Assembly (NCBI RefSeq): GCF_019703875.1
Contig: NZ_AP024110.1
Location: 62,001 to 126,000 of the forward strand
Direction: 5' to 3'
Length of the DNA stretch: 64,000 bases
Origin: Methyloradius palustris
GTDB lineage: Bacteria; Pseudomonadota; Gammaproteobacteria; Burkholderiales; Methylophilaceae
The position numbers and the translations under genes are program-made. Shown piece by piece: positions 1 to 9,067 of the stretch (the first letter of the stretch is position 1; the number at the start of each line of letters is the position of its first letter). Under the pieces are notes generated by a model. That model saw nothing but the letters and a program-made list of their open reading frames with translations. It was not told the DNA's origin and did not search any database.

Positions 1-1457
1 ATATCACCGGCCGTGAAAAACATTTGTATAGCATCTACAAAAAGATGACGGGCAAAACCGTGACGTTTTCACAGATTTACGACATCTACGGCTTTCGCGT
101 GATTGTGAAAGATTTGCCTACCTGCTATTTAGCGCTAGGCATATTGCACGGGCTTTACAAGCCGATTCCTGGTAAATTCAAAGACTATATTGCGATTCCC
201 AAAGCCAATGGCTACCAGTCGCTGCATACTACTTTATTCGGTCCATTCGGTACGCCGATCGAGGTGCAGATCAGAAGTGGTGAAATGCATAATATTGCCG
301 ATGCAGGTGTTGCAGCCCATTGGTTGTATAAGACTACAGATGCCCATTTGACGGCCTTGCAGCAGCAAACGCATCAATGGCTGCAACGTTTGCTGGACAT
401 TCAGAGCGAGAGTGCCGATTCACTCGAATTCCTTGAGCATTTCAAGGTGGATCTGTTCCCTGACGAAGTCTATGTATTTACGCCTAAAGGCAAGATCATG
501 GCGCTGCCAAAAGGTGCAACGGCAGTGGATTTCGCCTATGCCGTGCACACGGACATCGGTAACCGTTGCGTGGCTGTCAAGATCAATCAGGAACTCGCGC
601 CGCTCAGAACCGAGCTGCATAACGGCGATCATCTGGAAATCATCACGGCGGCACATGCGCACCCTAATCCTGCGTGGCTCAATTACGTAGTGTCTGGCAA
701 AGCGCGTGCGCACATTCGTCACTTCCTGAAATCCATGCAATCTACCGAGTCTGCGCATCTTGGTGAACGTATGCTAAATCAGGCACTGCGTGCCTTGCAT
801 GCCGACCCAGCAGCGATTCATGATGCGCAATGGCAAAAACTGTTGCGTGATTATGGCGCTAAAAATAAAGAGGAAATCCTTACAGATATCGGGTTGGGCA
901 AGCGCCTGAATGTAATGGTCGCACACCAACTTCTGGCGGTGACCGATGAGCAAGTTGAAGGGCCGATCAGGCAATCAAACAAACCATTAGGTTCTATCAC
1001 TATTCGTGGATCTGAGGGTATGGCAGTACAGTTTGCGCAATGTTGCCGCCCGATTCCTGGTGACCCGATTCTTGGTTTTATCAATAAAGATAAAGGCCTC
1101 ATCATTCACACACATGATTGCCAAGCCATCCGTAAATTCCGCGTGGATCCTGAAAAATGGTTGGATGTGGAGTGGGATCCGGACACCAAAAAGCTATTCA
1201 AGGTGAATCTCAAACTGGCTGCGGCCAACCAACGCGGTATGTTGGCCAAGATTGCCGCAGGTATTGCCGATGCGGGCTCGAATATTGATAATGTCAGCAT
1301 GGAGTCGGATGACACTTCATACACCACCATGAATTTCACGGTGCAGGTTGAAAATCGTGCGCATTTGGCTGACTTGATGCGCAGGCTACGCAAGATACCC
1401 GATGTAGTGCGCATCAACCGCGTGAAGGGCGCTGGGCAAGAACAAAAAATACAATAA
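1..1457 (+). CDS. spoT: Bifunctional (p)ppGpp synthetase/hydrolase SpoT/Rel, 5'-truncated by window edge
   Basis: This is the C-terminal part of a RelA/SpoT homologue, which makes and degrades the alarmone (p)ppGpp. The frame is open to the left edge (reading ITGREKHLYSIYKKM from base 3), so the N-terminal hydrolase domain lies outside. Visible are the end of the synthetase domain (YDIYGFRVIV; GYQSLHT; EVQIR), a TGS domain (starting near VFTPKGKIMALPKGAT), the conserved Cys-containing region (QCCRPIPGD) and a C-terminal ACT domain. The loop that reads EFDD-like in synthetase-only RelA is KFKD here, matching the RxKD charge type of bifunctional SpoT/Rel enzymes. That is a family rule, not proof that hydrolase activity is intact. 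A 7-bp hairpin follows the stop. Confidence 0.95.
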   Translation, partial: ITGREKHLYSIYKKMTGKTVTFSQIYDIYGFRVIVKDLPTCYLALGILHGLYKPIPGKFKDYIAIPKANGYQSLHTTLFGPFGTPIEVQIRSGEMHNIADAGVAAHWLYKTTDAHLTALQQQTHQWLQRLLDIQSESADSLEFLEHFKVDLFPDEVYVFTPKGKIMALPKGATAVDFAYAVHTDIGNRCVAVKINQELAPLRTELHNGDHLEIITAAHAHPNPAWLNYVVSGKARAHIRHFLKSMQSTESAHLGERMLNQALRALHADPAAIHDAQWQKLLRDYGAKNKEEILTDIGLGKRLNVMVAHQLLAVTDEQVEGPIRQSNKPLGSITIRGSEGMAVQFAQCCRPIPGDPILGFINKDKGLIIHTHDCQAIRKFRVDPEKWLDVEWDPDTKKLFKVNLKLAAANQRGMLAKIAAGIADAGSNIDNVSMESDDTSYTTMNFTVQVENRAHLADLMRRLRKIPDVVRINRVKGAGQEQKIQ

Positions 1458-1458
1458 T

Positions 1459-1479
1459 CTGGCAGCAAATGACTGCCAG
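1459..1479 (+). other. Short hairpin after spoT
   Basis: CTGGCAG, a 7-nt loop, then CTGCCAG lie just after the spoT stop. No T-tract follows, so this is more likely a 3'-end stabilising stem than an intrinsic terminator. Confidence 0.4.
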
Positions 1480-1500
1480 CTAATTTGAGAGGAGAAGTAC

Positions 1501-2133
1501 ATGGGTGAATATTTCAATGCAGGGCAGCGTCAGTTACAGGATGAATTTGATACGCGGCGTTTAGCCGATAGGCTACAGGGCGGCATTATCCAGCCCATTA
1601 TCAACGAGCTGGATGCTGAATTTATTGAAGCACAGAACATGTTTTTTCTAGCGACTGTAGATGACCAGGGCCACGCTAATTGTTCATATAAAGGTGGCAG
1701 CAAGGGCTTGGTAAAAGTGGTAGATGAGACCACGCTGGCTTTCCCGATCTATGATGGCAATGGCATGTTCATGTCCGCAGGCAATGTGCTGGTGAACGGC
1801 GAAGTTGGCTTGCTATTTATTGATTTCGAGCGTCAAGCCAGGGTGCGTGTAAACGGTGTTGCAAGCATTACGCTAGAAGACCCGTTGCTCTCAAACTGGC
1901 CAGAAACAAAGTTGGTTGTACGGGTAAAAGTGCGCGAGACGTTCCCGAACTGTCCCCGTTACATCCATAAAATGGAATTCGTGGAAGAGTCAGGTTTTGT
2001 GCCTAAAGCGCAGTGCGAAACTCCAGCCGCTCCTTGGAAAAAACTGGAAATCGTCGCGGATGTTTTACCTGCTTATGATGAGCACTTGGCAAGTAATGAG
2101 CAGGATGTATTAGCGGCAATCAACCGCAAATAG
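1501..2133 (+). CDS. Pyridoxamine 5'-phosphate oxidase-family FMN-binding protein
   Basis: A 210-residue protein with the split-barrel flavin-binding fold of the PPOX class. The core NMFFLATVDDQGHANCSYKGG matches the strand carrying FMN contacts in this family, and the C-terminal half contains FPNCPRYIHKME, typical of the PPOX proteins annotated as pyridoxamine-phosphate-oxidase-related. The substrate cannot be read from sequence; these proteins are not the PdxH enzyme. A strong ribosome site (GAGAGGAGA) precedes the ATG. It lies 43 bp after spoT and 33 bp before ridA and may be cotranscribed with both. Confidence 0.8.
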   Translation: MGEYFNAGQRQLQDEFDTRRLADRLQGGIIQPIINELDAEFIEAQNMFFLATVDDQGHANCSYKGGSKGLVKVVDETTLAFPIYDGNGMFMSAGNVLVNGEVGLLFIDFERQARVRVNGVASITLEDPLLSNWPETKLVVRVKVRETFPNCPRYIHKMEFVEESGFVPKAQCETPAAPWKKLEIVADVLPAYDEHLASNEQDVLAAINRK

Positions 2134-2166
2134 TGTTTCACTGAATAACTTAACGTAGGAAAGTAG

Positions 2167-2544
2167 ATGGCAAAAGAAATCATCCGCACCGAAGGTGCAC
2201 CACAAGCAATCGGTACTTATTCACAAGCAGTGAAAGTTGGCGATACCGTCTATCTATCAGGCCAGATCGGCCTTGACCCAGCAACCATGCAGATGGTGGA
2301 TGGCATTGAAGCGCAGGTCCATCGTGTATTTACTAACCTCAAAGCAGTCGCAGAAGCGGCTGGTGGTTCGTTGAATGATGTGGTGAAACTCAATGTGTTT
2401 CTTACGGATTTATCGCACTTTGCGCTGGTGAACACCATCATGGCTGAGTATTTCTCAACGCCTTATCCAGCCCGTGCAGCGGTTGGTGTGGCTTCGTTAC
2501 CACGCAATGCGCTGGTTGAAGCCGATGGCGTGCTGGTTGTATAA
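2167..2544 (+). CDS. ridA: RidA family enamine/imine deaminase
   Basis: A 125-residue YjgF/YER057c/UK114 protein, close to the family length of about 127. These trimers hydrolyse reactive enamine/imine intermediates made by PLP enzymes such as threonine dehydratase. The family motifs are visible: the N-terminal APQAIGTYSQAV with the substrate-contacting Tyr, LSGQIGLDP, and the C-terminal PARAAVGVASLPRNALVE with the conserved Arg and Glu. An AGGAA ribosome site lies before the ATG. It sits between a PPOX-family gene and recG. Confidence 0.93.
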   Translation: MAKEIIRTEGAPQAIGTYSQAVKVGDTVYLSGQIGLDPATMQMVDGIEAQVHRVFTNLKAVAEAAGGSLNDVVKLNVFLTDLSHFALVNTIMAEYFSTPYPARAAVGVASLPRNALVEADGVLVV

Positions 2545-2578
2545 ATCGAAACTGAATAGCGCTAACTAAGCCCTCATC

Positions 2579-4645
2579 TTGGCTATCAACTTGCCTGGGC
2601 TTGCAGACATCAAAGCCATCAGCAAGCCACTGCTGGCTAATCTGCAAAAGCTTGGTATTGTCGATGTGCAAGGCCTCTTGCTGCATCTGCCTCTACGCTA
2701 TGTAGATGAAACCCACATCACGGCTATTCGTGATTTACGCAGCGGGGAGCAGGCACAGGTAGAAGGCGAGATTGTGCATGCGGAAGTCCAGTACAAGCCG
2801 CGCAAGGCGCTGATTGCGCAATTGCAAGATGCGGGTGGCCAGCTACTGGTACTGCGCTTTTTGCATTTTTACCCCAGCCAAATTGCCGCCCTCAAGGTAG
2901 GTACCAAGCTTCGCGCGCTGGGCGAAGTACGGCAAGGCTTTTTTGGGTATGAGATGGTGCATCCGCAATGCAAATCCGTGCGTGATGAAACTCCAGTTAA
3001 GGAAACCCTGACGCCGGTTTACCCGACGACTGCAGGCTTATCACAAGCTTCTCTGCGCAAATGGATAAGCTGGGCACTCAACAATGGCGATTTAAGCGAA
3101 ACGCTGCCAGCCTTTGCATATGAGCCACAAGCCTTGCCCAGTTTTGCACAGAGCCTGAAAAACCTGCATCACCCAGCACCTGAAGCAGATTTATATCAAC
3201 TGGAAGATCACGTAAGCCCTTATTGGCAGCGACTGGCTTTTGATGAGTTGCTTGCGCAACAGCTTTCCATGCGTCGCCACTATGCACGCCGCCGCAGTAT
3301 CGGCGCGCCAGCGCTCAAACCTTCTAAAGCATTGATTACTGCCTTGCTGAGAAGTTTGCCCTTTGCGCTCACTAGCGCCCAGCAAAAAGTGGCGGTCGAA
3401 ATCGGTAATGACCTTACTCAGAATCACCCCATGCAGCGCTTGCTACAAGGCGATGTTGGTAGCGGCAAAACCATTGTCGCTGCCATGGGCGCTTTACAGG
3501 CGATAGAAAATGGCTGGCAAGCTGCCATCATGGCGCCGACCGAGATATTGGCGGAGCAACACTATAAAAAGATGCAAGACTGGCTTGCGCCGTTGAACAT
3601 AAAAGTAACCTGGCTTTCGGGTAGCCAAAATAAAACAGACCGAGCTATTTCGCTGGAGGCTATTGCAGATGGCACGGCGCAACTGGTGGTGGGCACGCAT
3701 GCCCTGTTTCAGGAGCAAGTTGTGTTCGCCAAACTAGGTCTGGCCATTATCGATGAGCAACATCGTTTTGGCGTGCATCAGCGTTTATCGTTGCGACAAA
3801 AAGGCCAGACCAGTAAAACCAAAGCACCGCACCAGTTGATGATGAGCGCTACGCCGATTCCGCGCACCTTATCCATGAGTTACTACGCCGATTTGGATGT
3901 CTCCGTGATTGATGAATTACCGCCAGGACGTACGCCAGTGGCTACTAAGCTCGTCGCCGACGCTAGGCGTGATGAAGTGCTCACCCGCGTGCGTGAAGCT
4001 TGCGAGCAGGGCAGCCAGGCCTACTGGGTGTGCCCATTGATAGAAGAGTCCGAAGCCTTGCAGCTAAAAACGGCGAATGATACATACGCTTGGTTGCAAG
4101 AGTCTTTCCCTGAATTGCGCGTCGGTCTGGTACATGGCCGTATGAAAACAGCTGAGAAACAGGCCGTGATGGCCGCTTTTACTGCGGGTGAAATCCAGTT
4201 GCTAGTAGCGACCACGGTTATAGAGGTCGGCGTTGATGTGCCCAATGCCAGCCTTATGGTCATCGAACATGCTGAGCGCATGGGCTTGAGCCAGCTTCAC
4301 CAGCTACGCGGACGTGTAGGCCGCGGTGCCGCCAAGAGCGCTTGCATATTGCTCTATCAGAACAAACTTTCTGATACCGCCCGCGCCCGCTTAAAAATCA
4401 TCTATGAATCCAGTGACGGCTTTGAAATCGCCAAGGCTGATTTGGCCTTGCGTGGCCCAGGTGAATTTCTCGGCTTGCGCCAAAGTGGCGTACCTATGCT
4501 GAAAATCGCTGATCTGGAGCGAGACACCGAATTGCTAGAAACCGCTCAGGGCTTAGCGGAGCAGTTACTAAAAGAGTATCCAACCTATGTCGATAAGCAC
4601 TTGGAGAGATGGTTGAGTCGGGCGGAGGAGTTGGTGAAGGTCTAG
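2579..4645 (+). CDS. recG: ATP-dependent DNA helicase RecG
   Basis: A 688-residue superfamily 2 helicase (E. coli RecG 693) that remodels stalled forks and branched DNA. An N-terminal wedge/OB region occupies roughly residues 1-260. The Walker A motif GDVGSGKT lies near residue 291, the DEQH box (IIDEQHRFG) near 391, SATPIPRTLS follows, and QLRGRVGRG (motif VI) lies near 573. The RecG-specific tail ALRGPGEFLGLRQSG follows. No ATG is available in frame upstream, so the start is a TTG at 2579, or possibly a second TTG 12 bases later. The ribosome site is weak. Confidence 0.95.
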   Translation: MAINLPGLADIKAISKPLLANLQKLGIVDVQGLLLHLPLRYVDETHITAIRDLRSGEQAQVEGEIVHAEVQYKPRKALIAQLQDAGGQLLVLRFLHFYPSQIAALKVGTKLRALGEVRQGFFGYEMVHPQCKSVRDETPVKETLTPVYPTTAGLSQASLRKWISWALNNGDLSETLPAFAYEPQALPSFAQSLKNLHHPAPEADLYQLEDHVSPYWQRLAFDELLAQQLSMRRHYARRRSIGAPALKPSKALITALLRSLPFALTSAQQKVAVEIGNDLTQNHPMQRLLQGDVGSGKTIVAAMGALQAIENGWQAAIMAPTEILAEQHYKKMQDWLAPLNIKVTWLSGSQNKTDRAISLEAIADGTAQLVVGTHALFQEQVVFAKLGLAIIDEQHRFGVHQRLSLRQKGQTSKTKAPHQLMMSATPIPRTLSMSYYADLDVSVIDELPPGRTPVATKLVADARRDEVLTRVREACEQGSQAYWVCPLIEESEALQLKTANDTYAWLQESFPELRVGLVHGRMKTAEKQAVMAAFTAGEIQLLVATTVIEVGVDVPNASLMVIEHAERMGLSQLHQLRGRVGRGAAKSACILLYQNKLSDTARARLKIIYESSDGFEIAKADLALRGPGEFLGLRQSGVPMLKIADLERDTELLETAQGLAEQLLKEYPTYVDKHLERWLSRAEELVKV

Positions 4646-4679
4646 GCTGGTTTTCAGGTTTATATGCCATAATTTCGCT

Positions 4680-5243
4680 ATGAAAATCCAGCTTCAATTG
4701 CAGAAAGCAAGCCATCAAGGGCGTCGTAGTCAATGGCTCAAGAACCCCATCAATAGTGGTGTTTATCGTAATTGGTTAATCGATAAAGGCTCGCTGACAC
4801 TGCGTTTGCAGTTGCGTGCTAAAGACTTTAAGGTAAAACCGCTCAAGGTAGAAAATGCAAAGCCACAAATAGATGAGGCTTCATTGCTCGGGGTTGCTCA
4901 ACACCAATTGGCATTATTGAGAGAAGTGCAGTTGATAGATGGCGCAACGCCTTTGGTATTTGCGCATAGTATTTTGCCGCATAGAAGTTTGTCAGGCGCG
5001 TGGCTGGGTTTGCGGCGATTGGGTAATAAACCCTTGGGCGCCACTTTATTTTCAAACCCAAAAGTGAAACGTACGCCATTGATGTTCAAAAAACTGGCAT
5101 GCCATCAACCTTTGTACCAACGTGCGACTGCGCATTTGGAAATAAAGCCAATTACATTATGGGCGCGCCGTTCTGTATTTATACTTGGTAATGCCCAAAT
5201 TTTAGTCACCGAAGTTTTTTTGCCAGGAATATTAGCGTTATGA
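4680..5243 (+). CDS. ubiC: Chorismate lyase
   Basis: UbiC converts chorismate to 4-hydroxybenzoate plus pyruvate, the first committed step of ubiquinone synthesis. At 187 residues it is slightly longer than the E. coli enzyme (165). Family hallmarks are visible: LLREVQL with the active-site Arg (R81), LPHRSLSGA, LGATLF, WARRSVF and the near-terminal TEVFLP carrying the catalytic Glu (E178). Its TGA overlaps the ATG of ubiA (ATGA), so the next enzyme of the pathway is translationally coupled. Confidence 0.93.
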   Translation: MKIQLQLQKASHQGRRSQWLKNPINSGVYRNWLIDKGSLTLRLQLRAKDFKVKPLKVENAKPQIDEASLLGVAQHQLALLREVQLIDGATPLVFAHSILPHRSLSGAWLGLRRLGNKPLGATLFSNPKVKRTPLMFKKLACHQPLYQRATAHLEIKPITLWARRSVFILGNAQILVTEVFLPGILAL

Positions 5244-6127
5244 CAATTGAACCCATTGATTGGCCAAAACTCAGCGCCAAGCTGGATGCTTATGAGCGGC
5301 TGATGAGGTTGGATAAGCCAATCGGTATTTTGCTGCTGCTCTGGCCTACCTTATGGGCCTTGTGGCTGGCTGGGGAAGGTCGCCCGCACTGGTTGATAGT
5401 TGCCATGTTTGTGATGGGTACTATCCTGATGCGCTCAGCGGGCTGCGTGCTCAATGACATTGCTGACCGTAAATTTGATGCGCACGTTGAGCGCACCCAG
5501 CAACGGCCTTTAGCCACTAATGAAGTCAGCGTGAAAGAAGCGTTGATACTGGCGTTGATACTGGTATTAAGTGCTTTTGCTATTGTGCTGCATCTAAATA
5601 AGCCCAGTATTTTGCTCTCGTTTGCTGCACTGTTTCTAGCGGCGAGCTATCCATATACCAAGCGTTTTTTTGCGATACCACAAGCCTATTTAGGGATTGC
5701 TTTCGGCATCGGTATTCCGATGGCATATGCTGCTTTGACGAATATAATCCCCTTGGTTGCATGGCTACTGCTTGTCGCCAATATCTTCTGGGCGATTGCT
5801 TATGATACCGAGTATGCGATTGTGGATAGAGAAGATGATTTGAAAATCGGTATTCGTTCCTCTGCGATATTATTTGGTCGTTTTGACGTATTGGCGATTA
5901 TGGCTTGCTACCTGATCATGCTATCTATCTTGGTGTTTGTGGGCGTGCATCTAGGCTTGCAGTGGCCATATTTTATCGGCTTGGCGGCGGCGGCGGGTAT
6001 TGCCGTTCATCACTATTTTCTGATTAAAAAACGCGAGCGAGCACAGTGTTTTAGAGCATTTCTGCATAATAACTGGCTAGGTTTGGCGATTTTCCTGGGA
6101 ATATTTGTGGCCAGCAAGCTAGGTTAA
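5240..6127 (+). CDS. ubiA: 4-hydroxybenzoate polyprenyltransferase
   Basis: A 295-residue multi-span membrane prenyltransferase that attaches the polyprenyl tail to 4-hydroxybenzoate made by the overlapping ubiC product. Both Asp-rich motifs that bind Mg-pyrophosphate are present: NDIADRKFD and DTEYAIVDREDD. About eight to nine hydrophobic segments alternate with short loops, as in the family. The ATG overlaps the ubiC stop by 4 bp. Confidence 0.96.
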   Translation: MTIEPIDWPKLSAKLDAYERLMRLDKPIGILLLLWPTLWALWLAGEGRPHWLIVAMFVMGTILMRSAGCVLNDIADRKFDAHVERTQQRPLATNEVSVKEALILALILVLSAFAIVLHLNKPSILLSFAALFLAASYPYTKRFFAIPQAYLGIAFGIGIPMAYAALTNIIPLVAWLLLVANIFWAIAYDTEYAIVDREDDLKIGIRSSAILFGRFDVLAIMACYLIMLSILVFVGVHLGLQWPYFIGLAAAAGIAVHHYFLIKKRERAQCFRAFLHNNWLGLAIFLGIFVASKLG

Positions 6128-6162
6128 TTCAGATAAAAGCTTGAAAGAAAGCCACATATCGT

Positions 6163-6192
6163 TTGACAAACGAGTCGGCCCTGACATAAAAT
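6163..6192 (+). promoter_or_regulatory. Probable sigma-70 promoter for rplM-rpsI
   Basis: TTGACA at 6163-6168 is followed after 17 bp by ATAAAA (6186-6191). It lies in the only gap upstream of the ribosomal-protein pair and about 40 bp before the rplM ATG. The -35 box is perfect and the -10 box is weaker. Confidence 0.6.
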
Positions 6193-6230
6193 CGCCCTCT
6201 TAATTTTTTTGACGAATTATTGGCTGTCCA

Positions 6231-6671
6231 ATGAAAACCTTTTCAGCAAAAGCTCACGAAGTAAAACGTGACTGGTTCGTAGTAGATGCTACGGATCTCG
6301 TGCTAGGCCGCTTGGCGAGCGAAATCGCTCACCGCCTGCGTGGCAAGCATAAAACCATCTATACACCACACGTTGATACTGGCGACTACATCATTGTAGT
6401 GAACGCAGACAAAATCAAGGTAACTGGTACTAAAGAATTGAACAAACTGTATCATCGTCACTCTGGTTATCCAGGCGGCATTTCAACCACCAACTTTGGC
6501 AAGATGCAAGAGCGCTTTCCAGGTCGTGCGTTGGAAAAAGCAGTGAAAGGCATGTTGCCAAAAGGCCCTCTGGGCTATGCAATGTTCCGCAAATTAAAAG
6601 TGTATGCTGGTGCTAAGCATGACCATGTGGCTCAGCAGCCTCAACCGTTGACTATTCAAAGTCAAGCGTAA
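6231..6671 (+). CDS. rplM: 50S ribosomal protein L13
   Basis: A 146-residue L13 (family about 142), an early-assembly protein of the large subunit. Recognised by the start MKTFSAKAHEVKRDWFVVDA, then LGRLAS, DTGDYIIVVNADKI, HSGYPGG and KGMLPKGPLG. The last few residues (QQPQPLTIQSQA) form a variable tail. It pairs with rpsI 11 bp downstream in the order conserved across bacteria. Confidence 0.98.
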   Translation: MKTFSAKAHEVKRDWFVVDATDLVLGRLASEIAHRLRGKHKTIYTPHVDTGDYIIVVNADKIKVTGTKELNKLYHRHSGYPGGISTTNFGKMQERFPGRALEKAVKGMLPKGPLGYAMFRKLKVYAGAKHDHVAQQPQPLTIQSQA

Positions 6672-6682
6672 GGGATTAGAAG

Positions 6683-7075
6683 ATGATTGGTAAATACAAC
6701 TACGGTACTGGACGTCGCAAAAGCTCTGTTGCGCGTGTATTCCTGAAATCAGGTAAAGGCAACATCGTGATTAACGACAAGCCAGCTGATGAATATTTCT
6801 CACGTGTGACTTCACGCATGATTCTGCGTCAGCCACTTGAGTTGACTGAAAATATTGCAAGCTTTGATATTCAAATCAATGTGCATGGCGGTGGTGAATC
6901 TGGCCAAGCTGGTGCAGTTCGTCACGGTATTACCCGTGCATTGATTGATTATGATGCAACGTTGAAGAGTGCCTTATCTAAGGCGGGTTTCGTGACACGT
7001 GATGCACGCGAAGTTGAACGTAAGAAAGTTGGCTTGCGTAAAGCGCGTCGTCGTAAACAGTTCTCTAAACGATAA
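6683..7075 (+). CDS. rpsI: 30S ribosomal protein S9
   Basis: A 130-residue S9 with the expected YGTGRRKSSVARV start, the GGGESGQAGAVRHGI core and the basic C-terminal tail ending RKQFSKR, which reaches the P-site tRNA in known ribosomes. It is cotranscribed with rplM (11-bp gap, with a ribosome site in between) and is followed by an intrinsic terminator. Confidence 0.98.
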   Translation: MIGKYNYGTGRRKSSVARVFLKSGKGNIVINDKPADEYFSRVTSRMILRQPLELTENIASFDIQINVHGGGESGQAGAVRHGITRALIDYDATLKSALSKAGFVTRDAREVERKKVGLRKARRRKQFSKR

Positions 7076-7090
7076 GAACGCGTTATTCCA

Positions 7091-7116
7091 AAAAAGCCGC
7101 TTAATGCGGCTTTTTT
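7091..7116 (+). terminator. Intrinsic terminator after rpsI
   Basis: AAAAAGCCGC, loop TTAAT, then GCGGCTTTTTT form a 10-bp stem with a T-run. It ends the rplM-rpsI transcript. Confidence 0.9.
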
Positions 7117-7252
7117 GCTTTTGGGCACTGCATCGCAGTCTTATTTTGAATCAAGCCTAAGCTTTGATACCATTGAAAGATTGTTGCGGTTTAGCCACCA
7201 GCTTGCTTTATACGGATAGGTGAGCATCCAGATTGGTGGTACAAGGAAGATT

Positions 7253-8293
7253 ATGTCATTAGATAAAATTAAAGTAGGGATCGTTGGCGGTACTGGATAC
7301 ACGGGCGTTGAGCTGCTCAGGCTTCTCGCCATACACCCAGCCATCGAACTGAGCGCCATCACTTCGCGTGGTGAAGCAGGCTTGCCTGTAGCCGATATGT
7401 TTCCGAGCTTACGTGGCTATGTGGATTTACCTTTCAGTGACCCAGCACAAGCTGATTTAAGCGGCTGTGACGTAGTATTTTTTGCTACGCCTAATGGTAT
7501 TGCCATGCAGCAGACAGCAGACTTGCTTGATAAAGGCGTGCGGGTTATTGACCTTGCGGCGGATTTCCGGATACAGGACGTAGCTACTTGGGAAAAATGG
7601 TACGGCATGAAACACGCCTGCCCAGACTTGATTGCAAAGGCAGTGTATGGCTTGCCCGAAGTGAACCGTGAAAAAATCCGCACGGCGCAGTTAATCGCCA
7701 ATCCTGGCTGCTATCCAACTGCCGTGCAGCTCGGCTTTTTACCGTTGCTTGAAGCAGGCGTGATCGATGAAACACTTCTGATTGCTGACGCAAAGTCTGG
7801 TGTCAGTGGTGCAGGGCGTAAAGCTGAAGTCAGTGCCCTGTTTGCAGAGGCAGGCGATAACTTTAAAGCATACGGAGTCGCTGGGCACAGGCATTTACCA
7901 GAAATCAGTCAAGGCTTGGCTGGTATGGCTAACAAGCCAGTAGGACTGACATTTGTGCCACATTTGACGCCATTGATTAGAGGGATACACGCAACCTTAT
8001 ACGCTAAATTGACCAAAGATATAGACCTGCAGCACCTGTTCGAAAGCCGTTATATCAAAGAGCGGTTTGTCGATGTACTGCCAAAAGGATCACATCCTGA
8101 AACCCGTTCGGTACGTGGCTCTAACCAGTGCCGTATCGCTGTGCATAGACCTCAAGGTGGCGATACGGTCGTGGTATTGTCAGTGATTGATAACCTGGTG
8201 AAGGGCGCTGCGGGACAAGCTGTGCAAAATATGAATATCATGTTTGGCTTGGCAGAAAACACTGGCCTTGAAGTTGTGCCTTTACTGCCATAA
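7253..8293 (+). CDS. argC: N-acetyl-gamma-glutamyl-phosphate reductase
   Basis: ArgC makes N-acetylglutamate semialdehyde in arginine synthesis, using NADPH. The start at 7253 (MSLDKIKVGIVGGTGYTG) follows an AAGGA ribosome site at good spacing and gives 346 residues, the usual length. A GTG 33 bases upstream is open but less likely. Visible are the Rossmann motif GGTGYTG near residues 12-18, the catalytic Cys153 in NPGCYPTA, the conserved SGVSGAGR segment and HLTPLIRGI. Confidence 0.95.
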   Translation: MSLDKIKVGIVGGTGYTGVELLRLLAIHPAIELSAITSRGEAGLPVADMFPSLRGYVDLPFSDPAQADLSGCDVVFFATPNGIAMQQTADLLDKGVRVIDLAADFRIQDVATWEKWYGMKHACPDLIAKAVYGLPEVNREKIRTAQLIANPGCYPTAVQLGFLPLLEAGVIDETLLIADAKSGVSGAGRKAEVSALFAEAGDNFKAYGVAGHRHLPEISQGLAGMANKPVGLTFVPHLTPLIRGIHATLYAKLTKDIDLQHLFESRYIKERFVDVLPKGSHPETRSVRGSNQCRIAVHRPQGGDTVVVLSVIDNLVKGAAGQAVQNMNIMFGLAENTGLEVVPLLP

Positions 8294-8310
8294 CTTATGC
8301 TAAGTAGCCG

Positions 8311-9018
8311 ATGAGAAGAGTTACCCGCGGTATCAAACGTCATTTTGGGGCAACAGCCAAAAATGTTGCCGTGAAATCTCATCGGCCTTGGTATTGGCAG
8401 ATACTGCTGGTATTGCTACTACTAGGTACGGGGTTTTTTGCGGGTAGCTGGCGTTATTCCATGAACGAGGTTACTAACCTGGCTGGTAACTTGAAGCAGT
8501 TGCAGGAAGAGAATAAGCAACTGCAAGCTAAACTAGTTTATGGTGAGCGGCAGCTTCAGGTTGAGCGGGCAGCACAATCCAATCTGACTAAAGAAATTGC
8601 GTTGCTGCAAGAAGAAGATATGCGGCACAAGGAGGATATCGCTTTTTACCAGCATATACTGGTGGAGAAACCTACAGCCAGCGAAGTTAAGCTTTATAGT
8701 TTTAAAATCAATAGATTGCCGCAGAAAAACCAGTATGAATATCATCTCTTGCTTGTCCAGAATGGCAAGCATGATGATTTTGTTAAAGGCACGATGAAGT
8801 TTGCCATCGGCGGCATGCAAGCAGATAAGATGGTCTTGTTACCCGTCACCGCGAATGCTGGTTTGGTAGATGCCAACGTTAATTTCAAGTTTTTTCAGCG
8901 GATTGACGGCTCTTTCAGCCTGCCAGACAATGTGAATCAGGGTTACATCGAAGCCAGCTTTTTTGAGCCAGGTGCGCGTGATCCAAAACTGAGCCAGAAA
9001 CAGGAATTACCAATTTAA
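8311..9018 (+). CDS. Membrane-anchored coiled-coil protein (DUF6776-like)
   Basis: A 235-residue protein of unknown function. A basic N-terminus is followed by one transmembrane helix (about residues 28-46), then a predicted coiled coil rich in Leu, Gln and Glu (about 55-110) and a C-terminal beta-rich domain ending at a conserved-looking ASFFEPG. It resembles the DUF6776 proteins usually found beside bactofilin genes in betaproteobacteria (from memory). The bactofilin follows 49 bp downstream, so a joint role in cell-envelope architecture is plausible but inferred. Confidence 0.7.
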   Translation: MRRVTRGIKRHFGATAKNVAVKSHRPWYWQILLVLLLLGTGFFAGSWRYSMNEVTNLAGNLKQLQEENKQLQAKLVYGERQLQVERAAQSNLTKEIALLQEEDMRHKEDIAFYQHILVEKPTASEVKLYSFKINRLPQKNQYEYHLLLVQNGKHDDFVKGTMKFAIGGMQADKMVLLPVTANAGLVDANVNFKFFQRIDGSFSLPDNVNQGYIEASFFEPGARDPKLSQKQELPI

Positions 9019-9067
9019 TCAAGTATCTCTCAGCGTGTTAAACTGAATTAAATGTTAAGGATGACGA